Source: Candidatus Levyibacteriota bacterium (GTDB taxonomy: Bacteria > Patescibacteriota > Microgenomatia > Levybacterales > UBA12049). From it: 10,206 nt of DNA. The notes beneath the pieces are model-generated. The model saw nothing but the letters and a program-made list of their open reading frames with translations, searched no databases and was not told the origin of the DNA. The stretch is from contig JAHFKF010000049.1 in assembly GCA_023245475.1 (NCBI GenBank), forward strand, positions 1 to 10,206, read 5' to 3'. Both the position numbers and the translations under genes were made by a program. Shown piece after piece: positions 1-4,696 of this stretch; position 1 is the stretch's first letter; the number at the start of each line of letters is the position of its first letter.

Positions 1-1
1 A

Positions 2-30
2 TTGAATTCAAGGTGTGAGTTTGTTAGAAT
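2..30 (+). promoter_or_regulatory. sigma70-type promoter of the tRNA-Arg gene
   Basis: TTGAAT at 2-7 and TAGAAT at 25-30 are separated by 17 bp. Transcription would start near 37, about three bases before the mature tRNA 5' end at 40, so RNase P would have almost no leader to remove. The -35 box lies at the very edge of the window, so an upstream gene end could overlap it. Confidence 0.5.
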
Positions 31-39
31 AACGAGTAT

Positions 40-112
40 GCACCTGTAGCTCAGTGGATAGAGCACTTCGCTTCGGACGAAGGGGTCGGGGGTTCAAATC
101 CCTCCAGGTGTA
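40..112 (+). tRNA. tRNA-Arg, anticodon UCG
   Basis: A complete cloverleaf can be folded. Acceptor strands are 40-46 and 105-111, the D-arm is GCTC/GAGC (49-52, 61-64), the anticodon arm is CTTCG/CGAAG (66-70, 78-82) with loop CTTCGGA, and the T-arm at 88-104 has loop TTCAAAT. The anticodon TCG is at 73-75 and reads CGA (and probably CGG) arginine codons. CGA is used freely in the neighbouring genes. A20 in the D-loop together with C35 and G36 fits known arginyl-tRNA synthetase identity elements. The first acceptor pair is G40 with T111, a G-U wobble where G-C is usual. The discriminator is A112. No CCA is encoded (the next bases are CAA), so the end must be added by CCA-adding enzyme. No terminator hairpin follows. 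Confidence 0.96.
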
Positions 113-146
113 CAAAGTCTTTTATAGAATCTCCTAATTCTTTATA

Positions 147-155
147 TGCTATAAT
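147..155 (+). promoter_or_regulatory. extended -10 promoter, leaderless start
   Basis: TGCTATAAT is a perfect extended -10 element ending 8 bases before the ATG at 164. The expected transcription start (about 162) falls at the start codon. No convincing -35 box or Shine-Dalgarno sequence is present, as expected for an extended -10 promoter giving a leaderless mRNA. Confidence 0.65.
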
Positions 156-163
156 CTACCCTT

Positions 164-1144
164 ATGTCAAAAGAGATTGATCCAAGAAAAAATACTGAAA
201 CAGCTAGGGGATATGGACTGGTAATACATCGATCTGTACGAGACATTCCTGCGACAACAAGGGCACGTTTTGCGGAGGAAAATAGATCGATCCGAGAAAG
301 AACTGAACGATTTGGTCTTGCGTACAATGAGCATATCCAGAAGAGTCAACAAGCAATTCTTACAACTGCTGATCGTGCACTTTCTCGTGCTCCGCAGGAA
401 AAGGAAAAAACAGCATTAATTCTTGGCTCGGGCAATTGTCTAGATATTCCTCTTGCAGAATTAACAGATCGGTTTGATAAAGTAACGCTTGTTGAAATAG
501 ATCATCAAAGCACAGAAGCTGCTGTTAAAAAATTATCACCAGAACAGCAGCAGAAAACAACAATTATTGCAACTGATATAACTGGTGTCGTTGCCGATTT
601 CGCAAAGCGGATGGATCTACATCTTAATCGTCCAATGCAAGCTTTTCTTGCTAGGGCACCGGGTAGTGTTGCTCAATTTGATGTTACAGGAAAGGGGCTT
701 TCTGTGGGAGCTGACTATACCTTTGTGAGTTCCCAGCTCGTTATGACACAAGTCTCATCTTTACCGATTTTATCATTACGGGAGAAATTTTTTAAAAAAT
801 ATGGAGTTCACTTATCAACTCAACCTGGTGGAGCTGATCATGAACTTATTATGGCATTACAACCAAAGACAATAGGTCTTCAGCAGGAACATATTAGGCA
901 ACTTGCTCGACTTGTTGCTCCTTCCGGTACCGTTCATTTTGCAGATACGGTGACACTCTTTAAGTATTCACCTTTTTCTAAAGAACCAAAGAGACTTCCT
1001 GTCTCTAACCCCCAATTTATAGTACCGGTCATAGGAGAGCAGTTCACTTCTCCTAATCCTCAAGGGGACGCCTGGTTATGGAACCATGAACCCGGAAAGT
1101 CTCAGTTTCTTGTCATGGCCCATTCTTTTGATCCAAAACCTTAA
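164..1144 (+). CDS. putative class I SAM-dependent methyltransferase
   Basis: This 326-residue protein has a Rossmann-type methyltransferase core. The glycine-rich SAM-binding loop ILGSGNCLDIPL lies at about 86-97. The acidic end of strand beta-2 is LVEID at 109-113, where the final Asp or Glu would contact the ribose. TTIIATDITGV at 132-142 fits motif III with an Asp near the adenine. SSQLVMTQV at 189-197 fits the motif IV region, and a late helix and strand (LARLVAPSGTVHFADT) follow at about 248-262. Residues 1-80 are a charged helical extension and the C-terminal 60 residues have no obvious match. The substrate cannot be told from sequence. The start is chosen from the extended -10 box just upstream; there is no Shine-Dalgarno sequence. 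It is a single-gene unit that converges on another methyltransferase-like gene. The fold assignment is fairly safe, while true methyl transfer is inferred. Confidence 0.72.
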   Translation: MSKEIDPRKNTETARGYGLVIHRSVRDIPATTRARFAEENRSIRERTERFGLAYNEHIQKSQQAILTTADRALSRAPQEKEKTALILGSGNCLDIPLAELTDRFDKVTLVEIDHQSTEAAVKKLSPEQQQKTTIIATDITGVVADFAKRMDLHLNRPMQAFLARAPGSVAQFDVTGKGLSVGADYTFVSSQLVMTQVSSLPILSLREKFFKKYGVHLSTQPGGADHELIMALQPKTIGLQQEHIRQLARLVAPSGTVHFADTVTLFKYSPFSKEPKRLPVSNPQFIVPVIGEQFTSPNPQGDAWLWNHEPGKSQFLVMAHSFDPKP

Positions 1145-1231
1145 GCGTGATTTTTTTAACTATGCTGAGAATACAACTCGTATGCGTTCATAATTTTAGT
1201 AATGTGAGCAATGGTATCGTCAGGAGGGGTT

Positions 1232-1248
1232 AAGTATAGTTTATACTT
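1232..1248. repeat. small inverted repeat between convergent genes
   Basis: AAGTATA and TATACTT form a 7-bp stem with a 3-base loop. It includes the stop codon of the minus-strand gene that ends at 1241. It is AT-only apart from one pair and has no T-run on either side, so an intrinsic terminator is doubtful. The 96-bp gap between the two convergent genes (1145-1240) shows nothing else beyond a T7 run at about 1151-1157 with no stem before it. Confidence 0.35.
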
Positions 1249-1972
1249 TAGCAATACGAACAGGGGTTGAACCCGAACGGACAATACGGATATAGTTGTC
1301 AGGATGTTGATTGTTATATGAATCCATTCCAGGGGTAGCCTTGATCATCTTTCTTAATGGATAATAGTCAGCAAAATAGGGTAGCTCCATAAATAATGTT
1401 CCACCATGAGGGCTCAGTAATGACGCACTTCGCTGCATCAGAATACGAACCACGTCATATTGATATGCAAGATCTGGTCTTTGGACATCAAATAATTCTC
1501 CCCATGCGGCAATTGGCCGACAGGTAATCAAATCATACCCGGGATATTGTGTCGTATCATGTTTCGTAATAAAGTTTTTTACATCACGCCATGGTTTCAT
1601 TGCCAAAATACTGCCATCTGCCACTTCTCTATGTTGTTTTTTATCAGAAGCTTTTTCCGTTTCCTTACGAAAATCAATATGTGTCATGGCCATTTCTCCA
1701 TCAATCGGAAAAATGGATGAAAACTTTGCTGTTCCCATGACGTCTAATGCGAAAACTTTGCCTTTTTCTGCTTGTCGTTTACGCAAGCGCTCCTCAAATG
1801 GCATATCTAATATATATCTAAAGCTCTCCTCATAAGCAGCTAAAGTTGAATCGTAAACATACCAAGGAGATTGGTTTGCTAATACACGTTGCCTTTCTAT
1901 TGCGACATTTTTTATGACATTCTCATTAAGCTGTTTAACGTATCGTATAAAAGGTTGTCTATCAAATTCCAT
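1241..1972 (-). CDS. methyltransferase-like hypothetical protein
   Basis: This 243-residue protein is divergent but has the order of elements of a class I SAM methyltransferase. A beta-1-like strand and turn, KVFALDVMGTAKFSS, lies at 72-86, where the usual GxGxG is degenerate. MTHIDFR at 96-102 fits strand beta-2 with its acidic tip. YDLITCRPIAAW at 146-157 fits strand beta-4 (motif IV). A long helix and strand, including SASLLSPHGGTLFMELP, lies at 182-198 and resembles motifs V and VI. The N-terminal 70 residues look helical and charged. The SAM loop is poor, so it could be a binding-only or inactive relative. It lies tail to tail with the better-conserved methyltransferase at 164-1144, but I see no clear sequence similarity between them. 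It has its own leaderless-type promoter. Confidence 0.6.
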   Translation of the reverse strand: MEFDRQPFIRYVKQLNENVIKNVAIERQRVLANQSPWYVYDSTLAAYEESFRYILDMPFEERLRKRQAEKGKVFALDVMGTAKFSSIFPIDGEMAMTHIDFRKETEKASDKKQHREVADGSILAMKPWRDVKNFITKHDTTQYPGYDLITCRPIAAWGELFDVQRPDLAYQYDVVRILMQRSASLLSPHGGTLFMELPYFADYYPLRKMIKATPGMDSYNNQHPDNYIRIVRSGSTPVRIAKV

Positions 1973-1980
1973 AGGAGCTT

Positions 1981-2009
1981 ATTGTAAGAAATAAATACGA
2001 ATAACGCAA
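1981..2009 (-). promoter_or_regulatory. promoter of the 1241-1972 gene, leaderless start
   Basis: Reading the minus strand, TTGCGT (2009-2004) and TACAAT (1986-1981) are 17 bp apart. The -10 box ends 8 bases before the ATG at 1972, so transcription should begin at about 1974. No Shine-Dalgarno sequence is visible (CTCCT, not AGGAG, precedes the ATG). Confidence 0.5.
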
Positions 2010-2048
2010 TGGAAATGTGTGGCGAAAAAGTTGCAAGCTCAGGAGCCA

Positions 2049-2789
2049 CTATCTTTGATATTTGAGATTAGTTAAAAACTGTTCCTCGTGAGTACTCAAT
2101 GCCTCTACAGCAACAATTGTTTTATAGGGCAGCCCCTTTTCGTCATACGAGAGAGCTAACTCGCCATGGCCTTCTGAAAATACGAGATCAAACTTTGCTG
2201 CACGATTGATTCCTAGCAAAAATCCTTTCTTCTCCCATGTTGCTTTGGTAAGATTACCCATCCTATACAGCTCTTCAGGATGAAGATGTGGTATCAGGTC
2301 TGCTGTCGCTTTTATCTCCTGTTGTATCCCTTCTGTATCTGATCCATATGTTCTTCTTCTTGATTCCAGCGTCTTTGGGTTAGCATCCATAAGATATTGT
2401 ATAGCAGCTCCTCTGGCATCTAGATCATCTAGTTGTAAGCCAATCTCATTCATAAAAAAATGTAATTGAGCTGGATGGCTTCCTAGAGAGACGGCCTCTT
2501 CCCTTATTGCATCAGGATTGGCAATCATTCTTAGGGTTCTCCTGTCTAATCGAAGACTCGATAATCTGGGGAGTAACTGTTGCGTTGGGGTAAATCTCAA
2601 TAGCTGAGGGGGCTCCTCAGTTGGGTTAGTCAAGCGACCTGTCTGCATCATAGCTTTAATCATCTCCGTGCTGGCTCCAACAAATGCCCCAATGCGTTCA
2701 TCGGTTGGTAAAATATGTGCTGTTTCTCTGGCAAGCAGATGACGTCGTACAGCCATTGCTTGTTCATCTCTTTCTCCACGCTCGGTCAT
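2049..2789 (-). CDS. hypothetical protein
   Basis: I do not recognise this 246-residue protein. It is hydrophilic, without signal peptide or membrane segment, so probably cytoplasmic. An early stretch, RIGAFVGASTEMIKAMM at about residues 28-44, has the spacing of a helix-turn-helix (helix, small-residue turn, second helix), but this is only suggestive. The C-terminal part alternates hydrophobic and polar residues and may be beta-rich. The frame stays open to an ATG at 2816, giving nine more residues (MIFVIKYLL). I prefer the ATG at 2789 because TGATAAAAT, an extended -10 box, ends 8 bases before it, and the 2816 ATG would place the promoter inside the coding region. It is divergent from the gene starting at 2851. 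Confidence 0.72.
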   Translation of the reverse strand: MTERGERDEQAMAVRRHLLARETAHILPTDERIGAFVGASTEMIKAMMQTGRLTNPTEEPPQLLRFTPTQQLLPRLSSLRLDRRTLRMIANPDAIREEAVSLGSHPAQLHFFMNEIGLQLDDLDARGAAIQYLMDANPKTLESRRRTYGSDTEGIQQEIKATADLIPHLHPEELYRMGNLTKATWEKKGFLLGINRAAKFDLVFSEGHGELALSYDEKGLPYKTIVAVEALSTHEEQFLTNLKYQR

Positions 2790-2797
2790 AAGGAGAT

Positions 2798-2806
2798 ATT
2801 TTATCA
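2798..2806 (-). promoter_or_regulatory. extended -10 promoter of the 2049-2789 gene
   Basis: On the minus strand TGATAAAAT occupies 2806-2798. It ends 8 bases before the ATG at 2789, the same spacing as the other leaderless starts here. The -35 region is not recognisable. Confidence 0.5.
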
Positions 2807-2815
2807 CAAATATCA

Positions 2816-2844
2816 TTTACAATGAGAGGCTTAGTTATTATAAT
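2816..2844 (+). promoter_or_regulatory. sigma70-type promoter of the 2851 gene, leaderless start
   Basis: TTTACA at 2816-2821 and TATAAT at 2839-2844 are separated by exactly 17 bp. The -10 box ends 6 bases before the ATG at 2851, so transcription would start on the start codon. The -35 box coincides with the alternative ATG of the divergent minus-strand gene, a further reason to prefer its inner start at 2789. Confidence 0.65.
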
Positions 2845-2850
2845 ACCTCA

Positions 2851-3429
2851 ATGGCAAAAGAACCTGAACAAAGAGGTGGCAATGAAGCTACTCCCGATCG
2901 AATATACCCTGTCTCTGAAAAGGCTGCGTGGAATGCATATATTGCGACGATGGGAAGACATAGAGAAATTGATGTACGACTGCACAACAAATTTAAAAAA
3001 TCAGTAGAAAATCGTTTTCCAGGATTTTATCAAGGCTTAGTAAGTCTTAAAAATGTACGTATGCTAGGTGGCACTTTGGATAAGAGCCTAGACGCAGCAT
3101 ATTTGCATGGTGGATTATATTTTTTTGCTGCGAGCAAAGAGCAATCACAATTATCACGAGTCACTCTTCGTACACCAAAAGTATCTCGGGTGACTGAGGT
3201 ATTACAAGAGGACTTACTAGCAAGTGGTGAGGATGCTACTTCAATAATAGATGCTGTCACTAAGGTGGTAGGAGACAGGCTACCTTCAGGTATTGATTTT
3301 GCTAATTTATCCCTATCTGTGGATGAAAAATTTCGTCGGTTTCATGCATCAATTGATCGAGACCATGAGGCGCAACAATTAATTTTTCTCCTAATGCTGC
3401 ACAAAATGAGGCTGCCTTGCGAGATTTGA
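2851..3429 (+). CDS. hypothetical protein, N-terminal part of a frameshifted gene
   Basis: I do not recognise this protein. As read it has 192 residues and is soluble, with no signal peptide. The last 14 or so residues (from about residue 179) look out of frame, because the frame one base back continues with a sensible sequence to a stop at 3609-3611. Adding one T to the T5 run at 3383-3387 would join the two into a single 253-residue protein ending in LLQRN. The break therefore falls near residue 178. Possible causes are a real 1-base deletion, an assembly error in the homopolymer, or a programmed -1 slip. The start is well supported by a TTTACA-17-TATAAT promoter ending 6 bases before the ATG. 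It would be co-transcribed with the YkgJ-type gene at 3621, which follows the joined frame by 9 bp. Confidence 0.7.
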   Translation: MAKEPEQRGGNEATPDRIYPVSEKAAWNAYIATMGRHREIDVRLHNKFKKSVENRFPGFYQGLVSLKNVRMLGGTLDKSLDAAYLHGGLYFFAASKEQSQLSRVTLRTPKVSRVTEVLQEDLLASGEDATSIIDAVTKVVGDRLPSGIDFANLSLSVDEKFRRFHASIDRDHEAQQLIFLLMLHKMRLPCEI

Positions 3430-3611
3430 TGAATGGCCTAACAAGAGGGTTTGCCCTTAGAACAGATGCGTTTAGAGCAACTGAAATAGGGTTTACGACT
3501 GTATTAACCGAGCGTTGGTGGAATAGTATGGCTGCTGATCTTAAAGCTAAGATAGAACCAGCCTACATCAAGGGAGCAGCTGACGCCAAAGCTCTCCTAC
3601 AAAGGAATTGA
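3384..3611 (+). pseudogene. C-terminal part of the frameshifted hypothetical gene
   Basis: From about 3387 this frame encodes 74 residues, beginning SPNAAQNEAALRDLMNGL and ending at TGA 3609-3611. It is one base back from the frame of the gene that starts at 2851. It has no promoter, no Shine-Dalgarno sequence and no ATG of its own at a sensible place; the only early start-like codon is TTG at 3417. The composition (A, R, L, K rich, helical) continues naturally from the upstream protein. It is most likely the missing C-terminus of that protein. Independent translation from TTG 3417 by coupling is possible but less likely. Confidence 0.65.
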
Positions 3612-3616
3612 GGGAG
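3612..3616 (+). promoter_or_regulatory. Shine-Dalgarno-like site of the YkgJ-type gene
   Basis: GGGAG ends 4 bases before the ATG at 3621 and directly follows the TGA at 3609-3611. It is the only clear ribosome-binding sequence in the window and stands where no promoter is visible, so initiation here is expected to be conventional and perhaps coupled to termination of the upstream frame. Confidence 0.5.
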
Positions 3617-3620
3617 TTAT

Positions 3621-4055
3621 ATGACAGAAACAAATGAATTTAATCCCTGTGCTGCAAGTGGTTGCCCGGCTGCGTGCTGTCGGGATATGGTATTTGAAGG
3701 CTTATCTCAGAGAGACGTTGATACGCTAACTCCGTACGGCACCCGCGTGATTCAATTATCTGCAAAGGTCATGGCTCAACATATTGAGGAAGATATTTAT
3801 GATTCCACCACAGGAACAACTGTCTATGTAGCACCTCAGCAAGCTAATACGCAAACCCTTTCAATGGTTGGCCCTTGTCCAAATTTAGAACCAGATAATT
3901 CATGTGGGGTTTACGAAACTCGTCCTCAAGCTTGTAGGAATTTTGGATTTGCGAGTGGAGATTGTGCGACTTCGCGAAGTTACTTAGGTATCCCTCGTAT
4001 CCGCAAGGAAGTAAAAAAGCAGTATCAAGCAAGTCAAAAGAAAAAGAAAAACTAA
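3621..4055 (+). CDS. YkgJ-family cysteine-cluster protein (putative Zn/Fe-binding)
   Basis: This 144-residue protein carries the signature of the YkgJ / CxxCxxCC family (Pfam PF03692, described as a putative zinc- or iron-chelating domain). A first cluster is at C10, C15, C19 and C20 (CAASGCPAACC). A second segment has C86 in GPCPNL and C95 in SCGVYETRPQACRNF, with C105 and later C115. The C-x-[VI]-Y-x-x-R-P-x-x-C-R core is the family hallmark. The exact function of the family is not settled, though metal binding is the common reading. The C-terminus is a lysine-rich tail (KKKKN). It is the only gene here with a convincing Shine-Dalgarno-like sequence (GGGAG at 3612-3616, 4 bases before the ATG) and it has no -10 box. 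It follows the upstream stop by 9 bp, so it is the second gene of an operon. Confidence 0.85.
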   Translation: MTETNEFNPCAASGCPAACCRDMVFEGLSQRDVDTLTPYGTRVIQLSAKVMAQHIEEDIYDSTTGTTVYVAPQQANTQTLSMVGPCPNLEPDNSCGVYETRPQACRNFGFASGDCATSRSYLGIPRIRKEVKKQYQASQKKKKN

Positions 4056-4070
4056 TGGCTGATCTCTCTC

Positions 4071-4099
4071 TTGACACTGAGAGTCTCATAGTATATAGT
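4071..4099 (+). promoter_or_regulatory. strong sigma70-type promoter of the lipoprotein gene
   Basis: A perfect consensus -35 box TTGACA (4071-4076) is followed after 17 bp by TATAGT (4094-4099), which ends 7 bases before the ATG at 4107. Transcription should begin on the start codon. CTCTC (4066-4070) and GAGAG (4079-4083) flank the -35 box as a short inverted repeat, which might be an operator. Confidence 0.75.
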
Positions 4100-4106
4100 C
4101 TCCACT

Positions 4107-4646
4107 ATGAATGAGCGTCAACCGCGTACTATACTTAGAAGAGAGCTATTGCAAAACCTTGGCAAAATTGCCGCCGGTGGTGTGGTTTTTGGCCCTACAC
4201 TTTTAGGAGTAGCAGGATGTGATAGATCTTCTCCTGATGTCCCCCCAACTTGTGATCCAAATCAAGAAAAAAGAGAGATAAAAAGAGATTATACTTTATT
4301 AATCAATTCTTTTGACATGCAAACATTGTTCGGAGATAACGAAGCAGAAAGAAAACAAGCATGGGTGCAACCCAAGGAAGAGATTACTAAGTGGGAAAAA
4401 GAGTCTCCAGAGGACACAATCTTCGTAGTGGGTGTCAATGTCTCTTTTAATGAAGCATACTCCAAAGAGCAAGCCCAAAAAGAAGTTGAAAGGCTTTTAG
4501 CAATTGCAAGCAACGAGCTTGGTTTACCAAAAGGTGATGGTATGAGTGGAACATACCGGGAGGATAGACCGGGAGCTGAACCAACACTTCATGTTTATGC
4601 GCTTGGTAAGAAGGAAAAGGGTACAGACCCTAATTGTGCTGCATAA
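4107..4646 (+). CDS. predicted exported lipoprotein with Tat-like signal
   Basis: This 179-residue protein begins with a signal sequence: a basic N-region with twin arginines (LRRELL, R11-R12), a hydrophobic stretch at about 20-36, and a lipobox VAGC ending at C38. The RRxLL spacing resembles a Tat leader (consensus RRxFLK), as seen in other RRELL-type leaders. The predicted mature form would be lipid-anchored at C38 on the outer face of the membrane. The mature domain (about 40-179) has no family I recognise. It is charged and has two further cysteines, C49 and C177, near its ends that could form a disulfide. Residues 114-140, with an E/K/A-rich helix, lie in the centre. It is a single-gene unit with the best-matching promoter in the window, suggesting good expression. 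Sec rather than Tat export remains possible. Confidence 0.72.
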   Translation: MNERQPRTILRRELLQNLGKIAAGGVVFGPTLLGVAGCDRSSPDVPPTCDPNQEKREIKRDYTLLINSFDMQTLFGDNEAERKQAWVQPKEEITKWEKESPEDTIFVVGVNVSFNEAYSKEQAQKEVERLLAIASNELGLPKGDGMSGTYREDRPGAEPTLHVYALGKKEKGTDPNCAA

Positions 4647-4662
4647 AGAATGCTTTCACTTG

Positions 4663-4691
4663 TTGACTCTTCGCTTTTTATTTGCTAATAT
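4663..4691 (+). promoter_or_regulatory. promoter of pyrG, leaderless GTG start
   Basis: TTGACT (4663-4668) and TAATAT (4686-4691) are 17 bp apart, and TG at 4683-4684 makes the -10 box extended. It ends 5 bases before the GTG at 4697, so the message should start at the GTG. No Shine-Dalgarno sequence is present. Confidence 0.7.
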
Positions 4692-4696
4692 GAATC

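Noticed and set aside
1..39. End of an upstream gene at the left edge
   Set aside because: One frame reaches a TGA at 16-18, but five codons are too few to support a gene, and the same bases fit a tRNA promoter.
1232..1248. Hairpin as a bidirectional terminator
   Set aside because: The stem is short and nearly all A-T, and neither side is followed by a T-run.
3379..3390. Programmed -1 slippery site
   Set aside because: The in-frame reading around the T5 run does not give an X-XXY-YYZ heptamer with good re-pairing in both sites, and I see no strong stem downstream. A lost T in the homopolymer is simpler.
3844..4089. 81-codon minus-strand frame over the YkgJ-type gene
   Set aside because: It lies opposite the conserved second cysteine segment and would run through the lipoprotein gene's promoter. 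The short antisense frames at 142-352 and 3030-3260 are likewise shadows.
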